A DNA stretch of 64,000 bases, from contig PSLA01000006.1 of the NCBI GenBank assembly GCA_040289295.1, positions 33,774 to 97,773 on the forward strand, written 5' to 3'. Position numbers and translations under genes: made by a program. This document shows, piece after piece, positions 41,562 through 50,130 of this stretch. Source of the stretch: J051 sp040289295. Lineage in GTDB: Bacteria; Armatimonadota; Fimbriimonadia; Fimbriimonadales; ATM1. Every line of letters begins with the position of its first letter. Position 1 is the first letter of the stretch. The notes under the pieces are model-generated. The model had not been told where the DNA came from, ran no database searches, and was given only the letters and a program-made list of their open reading frames with translations.

Positions 41562-41858
41562 TTACTCCATGATCGATGGAACGAGGAACAACCCCGAGCG
41601 CGCCTCAGGCGCTTGGCCTAGTGCGTCCTCCCGCGATAGCCCCTCGGGCGCCGCCCCATGCTCATCGTCTCGAAAGACATTGGTCGAGTCCACCGAGTGT
41701 GGAGTCAGGGGCACATCGTGAAGCTGAAGCTGCTGCAACTGCTCGAAGTGCTCCATCACTCGGTTCAGGTCGCTTTCGATCGCGGAGATCTCTTCATCCG
41801 ACAGGCTTAGGCGCGCCAAAGCCGCTAACTTCCTCAGTTCCTCTCGTGAGATTGCCAC
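41562..41858 (-). CDS. gatC: Glutamyl/aspartyl-tRNA amidotransferase subunit C
   Basis: 98 residues. GatC stabilises GatA: ISREELRKLAALARLSLSDE, then ESDLNRVMEHFEQLQQLQLHD and the conserved tail VFRDDEHGAAPEGLSREDAL, QAPEARSGLFLVPSIM. GTG 41858 is chosen because TACACT ends six bases before it, giving a leaderless transcript. It is divergent from the DUF255 gene, with 63 bases between the start codons. Confidence 0.95.
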   Translation of the reverse strand: MAISREELRKLAALARLSLSDEEISAIESDLNRVMEHFEQLQQLQLHDVPLTPHSVDSTNVFRDDEHGAAPEGLSREDALGQAPEARSGLFLVPSIME

Positions 41859-41864
41859 AAGGCG

Positions 41865-41870
41865 AGTGTA
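41865..41870 (-). promoter_or_regulatory. Leaderless -10 box for gatC-gatA
   Basis: TACACT, six bases, then GTG 41858 on the minus strand. Confidence 0.5.
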
Positions 41871-41909
41871 CCTCTCTGAGCTGGGCGGAGACGTTCGCAA
41901 GTAGGTGCA

Positions 41910-41915
41910 TAATCT
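41910..41915 (+). promoter_or_regulatory. Leaderless -10 box for the DUF255 gene
   Basis: TAATCT, six bases, then GTG 41922 on the plus strand, back to back with the gatC box. Confidence 0.5.
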
Positions 41916-41921
41916 CCCGTC

Positions 41922-43946
41922 GTGCAAGCCTTTCGCGTCGGTCCACCGTTCGCCATGGTTACCAACGTGGTACTGTTCATCCTTGTCGTCGGAGCCCTGC
42001 TCAAGGGGGCATCACGCCTCCTTCCTGAGCATCAACCGAACGCGCTCGCAGGCGAGTACAGTGCCTATCTTCGCGCAGCGTCGCGACAGCCGATCGAGTG
42101 GATGCCGCTTAGCGAGGGCGCCTTCCGTCAAGCCGAGCGAGAGCGCAAGCTCGTCTTGGTCGCCATCACCAGCCCCTTCTCCGAGGTCTCTCGACTGATG
42201 GACCTTGGCCAGTTCTCCGACCCGGAGTTCGCGTTTATCGTGAACAGCCACTTCGTTCCCGTACGAGTCGATGCCGAAGAGGCGGCTGACTTCACACTCG
42301 AGATCGCGCTCAACACGCCCACCCTCGAAGCCGCAGGTGGCGCTCTGTTCATCGCAATGGAGCCAGACGGTCGCATCCTCTCCACAAGCCTGCCGGTCGC
42401 ATTGCGAGGCAACCCTTGGGTGCCAGGACTCGTCGATTGGATCGGCGACTTGAAAAGAAACTATGCCGCAGGTAATGCCACCGTGCGAGAGGAATCCCAG
42501 AGGCTTCAACGGGAGCGAGAGAGACTTGCCGCGCTGATTTGGCAACCGCTGGTAGTACGTGACGAGGAATTAAAGGCCGCGCTCGCCACATCGTTGCGCG
42601 TCGGCATAAGTGCCATGGCGGCACACTTCTCCACCGATCGCTCCGCTCTCCGCGACGTCCCATCGCCGATAAGCGCGCCGATCCCCGAGTTGCTCTTACT
42701 TGCAGGGCCCCAAGGTCAATCAACGGCCGGAGCCTGGCTCCTACGGTTGCGCGAGTCCGCATGCTACGACCAGCTGTGGGGAGGGTTCTTCGCCGCGTCT
42801 CGAGAGCCCAACTGGCAGAGGCCCGAGTTTGCGAAGCAATCCGGACGCTCTGCGTTGCTTGCGGAGACGTACGCGCGCGCTTCTCTGATACTCGACGCCC
42901 CGCTGTTCGAGGCGACAGCGCGGGAGACCCTCGACTTCCTGCTGCTCGCGCTTCGTGACGCCGGCAGCCACCTCTTCGCAGCCGGACTCCATGCAGCGCT
43001 TCTAACCGACAAGGAAGGTAACCCCTATGTCCGCGCTGCGGCGGAACTCAGCACCGGGACACCGTTCGTTAAGGACTCTTTGACAGGCGCGCTCCGCCTC
43101 GGCACGTCCGCAACTGTTCCATCCGGCACTTCGCAGCAGCGCACGAACTCAATCAAGCGCGCAAGAGAGGCGATCCTCCAGGCCGCAGCTGGCTCGCAGC
43201 CGCGCGGGCGAGCCAACGAATTGTACGCAGAGGTAAACGGTCAAGCCATCAGCGCACTGTTCAACGTGGGACGCCTCCTCGACGAGCCGCGATACATTGA
43301 GGCTGCAGAGCAGGCGTACACCTCCGCCGTTCGTGCATTCGTTGTTTCGGGTGACGTCGCGCACGCCAAAAGCGGGCGCTTCCGTCACACGGGCTACCTG
43401 GGGAGCTACGTCTGGATGGCGCGCGCCGCAATGGATCGATACATCGCAACGGGAAACGAGGACGCCCTGCGCGACGCCGGCAAGTTTCTTGGAAGAATTC
43501 GTGTACTCTTCGGCAACGCGGGACGATATCGCGCGGTGCTACGCTCACGCTATCCGTATTTGCGCTCTGTTCTCGGCGTCGAGCCCGTTGCTGACCTGCC
43601 AGACGAGGCACTCTGCGCCACCCTGCTCCGAACCCTCACAGATTACTGGCGAGCGACCGGAAACGCAGAGACGGGTCAGGCTGCGCTTCACCTTGCTCGG
43701 TCGTACGCCCAAGCGACGGAAGACCTCGCACCTCGTGCGGCAGGAATGTTGCGTGCGGTTGCGCTGTTGCTGGAGCCCGCGGTAGTCATCAAGTCATCAC
43801 GCGCAGTGGAGGATGCGGCGGCGACTGCGAGGCGCCTTCCAATTGCGTCCGTCATGCCTGCAAGCCCCGCACACGAGCAGCTTAAAGCAATGCCCGACGG
43901 GGTGTATGCGTTCGGCTTGGATGGCATCACTCCGCTCACCCCGTAA
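41922..43946 (+). CDS. Membrane-anchored DUF255/SSP411-like protein lacking the thioredoxin CxxC
   Basis: 674 residues. One N-terminal helix (MVTNVVLFILVVGALL) anchors a DUF255-type thioredoxin-like domain, recognisable from PIEWMPLSEGAFRQAERERK, LVLVAITSPFSEV, DPEFAFIVNSHFVPVRVDAE and GGALFIAMEPDGR. In relatives the Pro-less loop is CHWCHVM; here it is SPFSEVS, so redox activity is lost. The remainder (about 240-670) resembles the alpha/alpha-barrel of YyaL/SSP411 proteins (GLLLxYARAS-type helices such as ALLAETYARASLILDAP). Its function is unknown. It ends five bases before the convergent presenilin-like gene. Confidence 0.7.
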   Translation: MQAFRVGPPFAMVTNVVLFILVVGALLKGASRLLPEHQPNALAGEYSAYLRAASRQPIEWMPLSEGAFRQAERERKLVLVAITSPFSEVSRLMDLGQFSDPEFAFIVNSHFVPVRVDAEEAADFTLEIALNTPTLEAAGGALFIAMEPDGRILSTSLPVALRGNPWVPGLVDWIGDLKRNYAAGNATVREESQRLQRERERLAALIWQPLVVRDEELKAALATSLRVGISAMAAHFSTDRSALRDVPSPISAPIPELLLLAGPQGQSTAGAWLLRLRESACYDQLWGGFFAASREPNWQRPEFAKQSGRSALLAETYARASLILDAPLFEATARETLDFLLLALRDAGSHLFAAGLHAALLTDKEGNPYVRAAAELSTGTPFVKDSLTGALRLGTSATVPSGTSQQRTNSIKRAREAILQAAAGSQPRGRANELYAEVNGQAISALFNVGRLLDEPRYIEAAEQAYTSAVRAFVVSGDVAHAKSGRFRHTGYLGSYVWMARAAMDRYIATGNEDALRDAGKFLGRIRVLFGNAGRYRAVLRSRYPYLRSVLGVEPVADLPDEALCATLLRTLTDYWRATGNAETGQAALHLARSYAQATEDLAPRAAGMLRAVALLLEPAVVIKSSRAVEDAAATARRLPIASVMPASPAHEQLKAMPDGVYAFGLDGITPLTP

Positions 43947-43951
43947 CGTTC

Positions 43952-44900
43952 TCATCCTCCTAAGCGCGGAAGCAGGAATGCGGACAGGATGAGAAGCAAA
44001 CACACTCCGGCAACGCCGTAGACCAGGCGCCGCTCTTCCGGAGAAAGCGAGAACTCACGCCGATTCACCCACAGCACGACAATGCCCATCGGAACCAACC
44101 CAGGCAACATCTTGAGAGATATCCCGGCAACTCTCGTGCCACCCGCGAAAATGACCACACCGAGGTACAGCGTTAGGGCAACCGCCATCCAAGCAAACGT
44201 CATGCGCACCCTCATTTTAAAGCGATATAGCGCGAACGCGAACATCGCGAGAAACAGAGAGTCGGCCGGCCCTATTTGCGCCAACGGCTGTGGCCGAACG
44301 GTCGGCTCCTCGGCTTGCGACCTCGGCGCANNNNNNNNNNGGATGCGCACGCCGGTGCCGAGATTGAGGCCGGTCGCATATTTCGTCTCCGACGTGCTCG
44401 GCGCGCCGTTGGCGGTGATGGTCTGGTAGGCGAGCGTCTCGAACGCCTGTCGCGCGACCGGCCGCTGCATCATCGCGCGCGTCGGTCCCCTCGGCGCGAG
44501 AACCAACAGAATATCGAACGTGATGAGAAACAACGCGATGGGGATGAGAAGGTTCTTATCGCGGACGAGCGTCCCCACGAGGATGCCTAGCGCGACCGGC
44601 CACGCAATGCGGGCGAACTGAAGTACCGCCGCCGTTCCACGGGCTTCCTACATGCGCGCTGCTGAGCAGAAGCACCGCCGCGACGCCGAGCACGAGCACC
44701 GCAACGGCGCTCTTTGGTGACCACCCCAAGCCCGCCGCAAGAAAGATGCCGCAAACGGGAAGAAACATGAACAGAACGGTTGCCGCCACCGACGCGGGCG
44801 CCAGGTATTGTGGAGGTAGCGATGCGGAAAACGCTATCCACGTGAGAACCATGAACGCAGCCACCACCGCGAACAATAGCAGCCCCTTGCGCTGTCCCAT
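43952..44900 (-). CDS. Presenilin-like (A22-type) membrane protease candidate, frameshifted and gapped
   Basis: Two frames together give about 310 residues and nine helices. The first (44900 to about 44645) holds three helices. Removing one G near 44645 joins it to the second (VALGILVGTLVRDKNLLIPI). Three spots parallel presenilin/signal-peptide-peptidase motifs in order: ITFDILLVLAPRGPTRAM (presenilin YD...PKGPLRML), IGPADSLFLAMFAFALYRF (GxGD motif, here GPAD), and LKMLPGLVPMG (PALP). Helix spacing and a loop between the first and second aspartates also fit. Ten N at 44331-44340 lie in that loop. The altered GxGD makes activity uncertain. Confidence 0.45.
44331..44340. other. Assembly gap (10 N) inside the presenilin-like gene
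   Basis: A fixed-length run of 10 N in the hydrophilic loop between the two aspartate helices. The frame continues on both sides as written. Confidence 0.95.
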
Positions 44901-44953
44901 GGGCTAACATTCTGAACGCATCCATCGTTCGGCGGTGGGTTTGTAGCGGAAGT

Positions 44954-44959
44954 TATAAT
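44954..44959 (+). promoter_or_regulatory. Leaderless consensus -10 box for pyrR-pyrB-pyrC
   Basis: TATAAT, six bases (GTGGCC), then ATG 44966. A leaderless message excludes a PyrR-binding attenuator in front of pyrR. Confidence 0.55.
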
Positions 44960-44965
44960 GTGGCC

Positions 44966-45508
44966 ATGCCCGAGCGCCGAATCGAGGCCAGCGACATCCG
45001 CCGCACCATCGGACGGATGGCGCACGAGATCCTCGAGAACAACAAGGGAGCCCAGGACCTCGTGGTCGTCGGGGTCCTCGCTCGCGGCTATCCTGTTGCG
45101 CGGCGGCTGGCGTTTGCCATGACTCAGATTGAGGGCGTAACCATCCCGTGCGGCTGCTTGGACATCCGCGCGTACCGCGACGACCTAAATCAAGGAGAGC
45201 CTCCAGACGACCGAAGCGAGATTCCGTTCGCGGTATCGGACAAGAAAGTGATATTAGTGGACGAAGTGATCATGACCGGGCGCACGGTCCGTGCCGCTCT
45301 GGACGCGCTGATGCACTACGGCAGACCGTCGTCGGTACAGTTGGCTGCACTCGTGGACCGCGGCGGGCGAGAACTACCGATTCAACCTGACTATGTGGGC
45401 TTGCGCCTGGAAGTGGAAGACGACGAATGGATCGAGGTGCAACTCGCTGAAGAAGGTGGCGAAGACTGCATTTTGATTCGGAAGCAGGAGGAAACATGCA
45501 TCTCTTAA
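44966..45508 (+). CDS. pyrR: PyrR: pyrimidine regulatory protein / uracil phosphoribosyltransferase
   Basis: 180 residues with a type I phosphoribosyltransferase fold. The PRPP motif reads VILVDEVIMTGRTVRAALDA; upstream are VVVGVLARGYPVARRLAFAM and GCLDIRAYRDDL. PyrR proteins bind pyr mRNA leaders to cause attenuation in Gram-positive bacteria and have uracil phosphoribosyltransferase activity. Here the operon appears leaderless, so any regulation must act elsewhere. It overlaps pyrB by 13 bases. Confidence 0.94.
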   Translation: MPERRIEASDIRRTIGRMAHEILENNKGAQDLVVVGVLARGYPVARRLAFAMTQIEGVTIPCGCLDIRAYRDDLNQGEPPDDRSEIPFAVSDKKVILVDEVIMTGRTVRAALDALMHYGRPSSVQLAALVDRGGRELPIQPDYVGLRLEVEDDEWIEVQLAEEGGEDCILIRKQEETCIS

Positions 45509-46422
45509 GCATTCGCGAGATGGAGACCGCCGACCTCAGGCGCCTACTGGACCTTTCAGACGAAATGAAGTCCCGTTGGCTCAGCGGCACGGGCTTGCCG
45601 TCCCTGCGCGGCAAAGTCGTGGGGATGATGTTCATGGAGAACAGCACTCGAACGCGCGTGAGTTTCGAGCAGGCGGCGCGCAGGCTGGAACTGGACACGA
45701 CGACCTTCGGCGTTCTGGGCTCGAGCATGAGTAAGGGGGAGTCGCTGAAGGACACAGTTCTGACGTTGATGCACGAGGGGATTGACGCATTGGTGATGCG
45801 CCATCATGCGAGCGGCGCCCCGTACCTCGCGGCGCGCTGTTTCCATGGGCCTGTGATCAACGCCGGAGACGGGATGCACGAGCATCCAACGCAGGCACTG
45901 GCGGATGCGATGACTATCCGCGAACACAAGCACAGGCTAGAGGGATTGAAGGTTGTCATCGTCGGCGATGTGCTGCACTCTCGGGTCGCCAGGAGCAACG
46001 TGTGGCTCCTATCGCGCATGGGCGCCGACGTCCACCTGGTAGGGCCACGCACGTTGATGCCGCGCTTCCCGGGCAAGTTTCCTGCAACTATGCATTACGA
46101 CCTAGCGCCCGCCCTTGATGGTGCCGACGTCGTGATGGCGCTCCGCCTGCAGCGAGAGCGAATGGGCGAGGGATTGATATCGAGCCTCGGTGAATACGCT
46201 TCGATGTATCAGATTAACCAGCGAACGATGGGCTACGCAAAAGAGGATTGCCTCGTGATGCATCCAGGCCCGATGAACCGCGGCCTCGAGTTCGACGATC
46301 GCGTTCCGGACAGCGCACATTCGGTAATACACGAGCAAGTGGAAAACGGCATCTACGTCAAGATGGCCGTGTTTGCATGGGCTTTGGGAGCGGATATGCC
46401 CGTCATGGAGAGCATTGTATGA
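45496..46422 (+). CDS. pyrB: Aspartate carbamoyltransferase catalytic subunit
   Basis: 308 residues; joins aspartate and carbamoyl phosphate in pyrimidine synthesis. The carbamoyl-phosphate motif is MENSTRTRVSFEQAARRL, with FGVLGSSMSKGESLKDTVLT supplying the Ser/Lys loop. VMRHHASGAPYLAA, HEHPTQALADAMTIREHK and VMHPGPMNRGLEF complete the active site. Overlap with pyrR (13 bases) and pyrC (ATGA) indicates coupling. No pyrI follows, so it is the unregulated or dihydroorotase-associated type. Confidence 0.97.
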   Translation: MHLLSIREMETADLRRLLDLSDEMKSRWLSGTGLPSLRGKVVGMMFMENSTRTRVSFEQAARRLELDTTTFGVLGSSMSKGESLKDTVLTLMHEGIDALVMRHHASGAPYLAARCFHGPVINAGDGMHEHPTQALADAMTIREHKHRLEGLKVVIVGDVLHSRVARSNVWLLSRMGADVHLVGPRTLMPRFPGKFPATMHYDLAPALDGADVVMALRLQRERMGEGLISSLGEYASMYQINQRTMGYAKEDCLVMHPGPMNRGLEFDDRVPDSAHSVIHEQVENGIYVKMAVFAWALGADMPVMESIV

Positions 46423-47741
46423 AGATTGTGCTAAAGAACGGTTTGATCTTGGACCCATCGCAGAACTTGGAGCAAATTGGCAGCGTCCTCATTGTTGATG
46501 ATCAGATTGCTCAAGTTGGCGGGGAAGTTGAAGAGTCGGACGCGGACGAGGTTTACAACTGCGAGGGCATGTGGATAACGCCCGGTCTCGTAGACCTGCA
46601 CGTGCACCTTCGCGAACCCGGCTTTGCCCACAAAGAGACCATTCTGACGGGCACCCAGGCAGCAGCGGCCGGCGGATTCACCACCGTGTGCTGCATGCCG
46701 AACACGAACCCGCCACTTGATGACCCCGCTCTGATTGACTTCATTCTGGACAAGAGCGCGTCCCCTGAGGCCGGCGGCGTGTTCGTCCAGCCTATTGGCG
46801 CCCTCACAAAGGGAATGAAGGGCGAGCGACCGAGCGACCTCGCCTCGCTGAAACGCGCGGGCATTTGCGCCGCAAGCGACGACGCCTTTCCCGTGCAGAA
46901 CGCGCACGTGATGTTGCGTTGCCTCGAGATTTGCCGCCAACTTGACCTACCCGTTGCCGTGCACTGTGAAGACCTGTCGCTAACTCAGGGCGGCTCGATC
47001 AACGACGGCGCAGTGAGCGAACTGCTCGGGGTTACGGGAATGCCGCGCGCCGGAGAGGACATCATGGTTGCGCGAAACTGCATGTTGAGCCTTGAAATAG
47101 GCTGCCCGCTGCACATCCTTCACGTGAGCACATGGGGTGCCGTTGAGATCATTAAGCAAGCAAAGTACCTCGGCGCACCGGTTACCTGCGAGGTGTGCCC
47201 GCACCACTTCTCACTGACGGATGAGGACATGCCGCCGTTTGATCCGAACTGGAAGATGAACCCGCCCCTCCGCACAAAGGTGGACGTCGACATCATCCTG
47301 CAAGCGATCAAGGACGGAACGATTGACTGCATCTCCACGGATCACGCGCCCCACGCGACCTACGAAAAGGATGCGCCGCTCGACGAGGCTCCGTTCGGCA
47401 TTGTGGGGCTCGAGACGGCGGTCGGCGTGACACTGACGTACCTTACGCATCGTGGCATTCTTTCGCCCCTCGAAACGATTCGCATGCTCAGCACCCGGCC
47501 GGCTGAGGTGTTCCGGCTTGACGCAGGAACGCTTAAACCCGGACGCACGCCGATCGCGCAAGTAACAGTAATTGACCCGGAAGTCGAGTGGACCTTTGAT
47601 GTTACCAAGACGTTTAGCAAAGGACGCAACTCGCCCTACGACGGCAGGCGCCTCAAGGGCAAGACGATGCTAACCTTCAGCGGCGGCAACGTCTACACCG
47701 ACGCGCTCTTCAGCCGCGAGCGTCACTCGATAGGAGTCTGA
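46419..47741 (+). CDS. pyrC: Dihydroorotase
   Basis: The 440-residue amidohydrolase is the class I form that often associates with PyrB. Zinc ligands lie in VDLHVHLREPGFAHKETI, VAVHCEDLSL, LHILHVSTWGAVEII and the late aspartate in DCISTDHAPHATYEKDAPLD. Also visible is CCMPNTNPPLDDP. ATG 46419 overlaps the pyrB stop by four bases. Its 3' end overlaps the convergent small gene at 47723-48019 by 19 bases. Confidence 0.97.
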   Translation: MKIVLKNGLILDPSQNLEQIGSVLIVDDQIAQVGGEVEESDADEVYNCEGMWITPGLVDLHVHLREPGFAHKETILTGTQAAAAGGFTTVCCMPNTNPPLDDPALIDFILDKSASPEAGGVFVQPIGALTKGMKGERPSDLASLKRAGICAASDDAFPVQNAHVMLRCLEICRQLDLPVAVHCEDLSLTQGGSINDGAVSELLGVTGMPRAGEDIMVARNCMLSLEIGCPLHILHVSTWGAVEIIKQAKYLGAPVTCEVCPHHFSLTDEDMPPFDPNWKMNPPLRTKVDVDIILQAIKDGTIDCISTDHAPHATYEKDAPLDEAPFGIVGLETAVGVTLTYLTHRGILSPLETIRMLSTRPAEVFRLDAGTLKPGRTPIAQVTVIDPEVEWTFDVTKTFSKGRNSPYDGRRLKGKTMLTFSGGNVYTDALFSRERHSIGV

Positions 47742-48019
47742 AGGAACTTCTCCGACACGACCCCGACGTACCAGTGCGGTTCGGGAACGCTCTCGTCTTC
47801 GGGCGCCTCGTGCCAGTCGTAGATGTAGCCGCTCAGGCAGTGACGCGCGGCAACGGCCCGTAACAGCCCGTACCGAGGAAGCCACACCTCGCGGACGACC
47901 GGATAGAAGGCGGACGGCAATGGATCCTGAAACGTTGTACAGTCCTCCGTGACGTCCACGAATGTAACTCTAACAAGATTATATCTCCACAACTCACCGT
48001 CAATTCTATCCATGCTCAT
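47723..48019 (-). CDS. Conserved-looking hypothetical protein
   Basis: 98 residues, no recognised family. It looks coding: GGAGG stands six bases before ATG 48019, and the product has balanced composition with aromatic, strand-rich text (LWRYNLVRVTFVDVTEDCTT, EVWLPRYGLLRAVAARHCLS, PEPHWYVGVVSEKFLQ). No signal or membrane segment is seen. It overlaps the pyrC end by 19 bases on the other strand. Confidence 0.6.
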   Translation of the reverse strand: MSMDRIDGELWRYNLVRVTFVDVTEDCTTFQDPLPSAFYPVVREVWLPRYGLLRAVAARHCLSGYIYDWHEAPEDESVPEPHWYVGVVSEKFLQTPIE

Positions 48020-48121
48020 CGCCTCCGTGCGATACTTTCACAATAGGGACGAAGGGGAGCCTCGAAAGGTAGCGCGCCTCGATGCGCAACTAACGATGCT
48101 GGAGGTAACCTCACCGCCTCC

Positions 48122-49210
48122 ATGGCTGCGGTCCGGTTTCGAGAGGTGACCAAGCGCTTCGGCGAGGTGGTCGCTCTCGACCGGCTTACCCTAAATATTA
48201 AGGATGGTGAGTTCGTGGTGCTCGTTGGGCCAAGCGGCTGCGGCAAGACCACCGCCCTGCGCATCGTCGCCGGCCTCGAAGCGGTCTCCGAGGGGGAAGT
48301 GGTAATCGGCGAACGGGTTGTGAATGACGTACCGCCTCGCAATAGAGACGTAGCGATGGTTTTCCAAAGCTATGCACTATATCCTCACATGACAGTTTTC
48401 GAGAACATGGCATTTGGGCTACAACTGCGCGAGATGAGGAGCCTCCTCTGGCGCTGGACGCATCCTCGCGACTTCGCGACTGCCCGCAGAAGCATCGAGG
48501 AGCGCGTGCGCAAGACGGCGGCGATGCTCGGAATCGAAGGGCTGTTGCATCGCCGCCCACGCGAGTTGAGCGGAGGGCAACGCCAACGAGTCGCCCTGGG
48601 ACGAGCGATCGTAAGAGAGCCGAAGGTGTTCCTCCTAGATGAACCTCTGTCGAACCTTGACGCCAAACTGCGCCTCCAAACGCGCGCCGAGCTGGTTCGC
48701 TTGCACCGACGTCTCGGCATCACCACGATCTACGTAACTCACGACCAGACCGAGGCGATGACGATGGGGAATCGCATCGCCGTGATGAACGACGGCAAGC
48801 TTCAGCAGGTGGGCGCGCCGATGGACTTGTACCACCACCCAGCCAACGTGTTCGTCGCCTCGTTCATTGGAAGCCCCGGCATGAACTTGCTGCGCCTCCC
48901 CGTGCGAAATGGCTTCGCGTCGTTGGGCGGTGCACGCTTTCGGCCTCCTGGAACTTGTGATGAGGTCGTTGTCGGCTTTCGACCGGAGGCACTCGCGGCA
49001 CCTGCCGGCGAGCACTCTCTAACTGCGATTGCTGACGTCGTGGAGCCGCTTGGCGCTACGCAGATGGTGCTCCTCCGCATCGAGGAGCACGACGTCAGCG
49101 CGATGCTGCCGTCGAGTCTACCCGTCAGGAGCGGCGAGACGATGACACTGCACCTGTGCGAGGACGACTTGCGGTACTTCGATGCGGAAAGCGGCAACGC
49201 ACTTCGGTAG
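48122..49210 (+). CDS. Sugar ABC transporter ATP-binding protein (UgpC/MsmX type)
   Basis: 362 residues. Nucleotide-binding motifs: VLVGPSGCGKTTALRIVAGL, MVFQSYALYPHMTV, signature LSGGQRQRVALGRAIV, VFLLDEPLSNLDAKLR and YVTHDQTEAMTMGNRIAVM. The C-terminal 110 residues form the OB-type regulatory fold (VGFRPEALAAPAGEH) of MalK/UgpC proteins, which energise several MalF/MalG pairs. The only MalG-like gene in the window is at its left end. TAACCT lies ten bases before ATG 48122. Confidence 0.94.
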   Translation: MAAVRFREVTKRFGEVVALDRLTLNIKDGEFVVLVGPSGCGKTTALRIVAGLEAVSEGEVVIGERVVNDVPPRNRDVAMVFQSYALYPHMTVFENMAFGLQLREMRSLLWRWTHPRDFATARRSIEERVRKTAAMLGIEGLLHRRPRELSGGQRQRVALGRAIVREPKVFLLDEPLSNLDAKLRLQTRAELVRLHRRLGITTIYVTHDQTEAMTMGNRIAVMNDGKLQQVGAPMDLYHHPANVFVASFIGSPGMNLLRLPVRNGFASLGGARFRPPGTCDEVVVGFRPEALAAPAGEHSLTAIADVVEPLGATQMVLLRIEEHDVSAMLPSSLPVRSGETMTLHLCEDDLRYFDAESGNALR

Positions 49211-49213
49211 ACT
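49208..49213 (+). promoter_or_regulatory. Leaderless -10 box for the hypothetical gene at 49220
   Basis: TAGACT, six bases, then GTG 49220; it overlaps the stop of the upstream ATPase gene. Confidence 0.45.
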
Positions 49214-49219
49214 GAAAGT

Positions 49220-50116
49220 GTGCGTATTTGGCCGTTCGGCAAGCGCAACCGACCGTCCGGACTAACGCTGAACCGGAACTTCTATCTCTCAGTGTTGGCG
49301 CCAGGGCGGGAATTGCCGCCCTTGCTTTCGCTCATCAATCCAGACGGCAGCAACGGTGCGGTTGCAGGTTTTGGCGCTCCGCTCAGCGAGGGAGCGTCGC
49401 GCGACCTGCTCAATGTACCGATGCCGACAGGCGCATACGCGCTTACCACACGCGCACAGGACACCGTCATCCAGATGGACGTCTTCACGCTTGCACAGGT
49501 GCCAAGCTTCTCGATGCCGAAAACCGCAGCCGAGCGCGACGCAGCAGGCGTAACGCCACAGGTCGCTTCGAGGTTAGATCGCGCTGAGTATCTCATCAAT
49601 TTTGTCGTTCGAGGTTATCGCGACGCGCTCGAGTCCACACGTTTCTTCCTCGACGTGGTGGCGCGGATGGGAGCAATCAGCGATGGCGCTGTTGCTGACG
49701 CGCTCGCGGAGGCGTATCGCCTTCCATCCGACCTCGCGCTCAAGAGTCGCCTCCATCCGCTGGTAGATTTTCGGGAGATCGGCACCGTGCGCTTCGCTCC
49801 AAATGAAGACGACGCACTCTGGGTCAGTAGCCGAGGGCTGGTGAAGTTCAACCTACCGGAGTTCGAGATGTACGGCGTGCCGCGGGAGCACAGTAACGCT
49901 GCAGCCCGAATGATCGCCGCAGCCGCTCAGCAGTCGCTCGTCGGGATTCCAATGCGAGCGGGAGAGTCCGCCTTCTCCCCGCACAGCCCCCTACTGATCC
50001 TTGAGGGAACACGCAACCGGCATCACTGGGGAGACCGGCCTACCCTCGAGTTCCGCGACCCCGGAGGCCCCGGAGCCGCAAAGGGAGTCCGCGCCTGGGA
50101 AGATGCCGGGAATTAG
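49220..50116 (+). CDS. Hypothetical protein
   Basis: 298 residues without a recognised family, signal peptide or membrane helix. It is alpha/beta-like, with segments LINPDGSNGAVAGFGAPLSE, EYLINFVVRGYRDALESTRF, LWVSSRGLVKFNLPEFEMYG and a C-terminal proline/glycine-rich tail. The GTG start at 49220 is set by the TAGACT box six bases upstream and the short distance to the preceding stop. It converges on the cysteine desulfurase gene 14 bases away. Confidence 0.65.
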   Translation: MRIWPFGKRNRPSGLTLNRNFYLSVLAPGRELPPLLSLINPDGSNGAVAGFGAPLSEGASRDLLNVPMPTGAYALTTRAQDTVIQMDVFTLAQVPSFSMPKTAAERDAAGVTPQVASRLDRAEYLINFVVRGYRDALESTRFFLDVVARMGAISDGAVADALAEAYRLPSDLALKSRLHPLVDFREIGTVRFAPNEDDALWVSSRGLVKFNLPEFEMYGVPREHSNAAARMIAAAAQQSLVGIPMRAGESAFSPHSPLLILEGTRNRHHWGDRPTLEFRDPGGPGAAKGVRAWEDAGN

Positions 50117-50130
50117 TGCAGCGGCCAACT

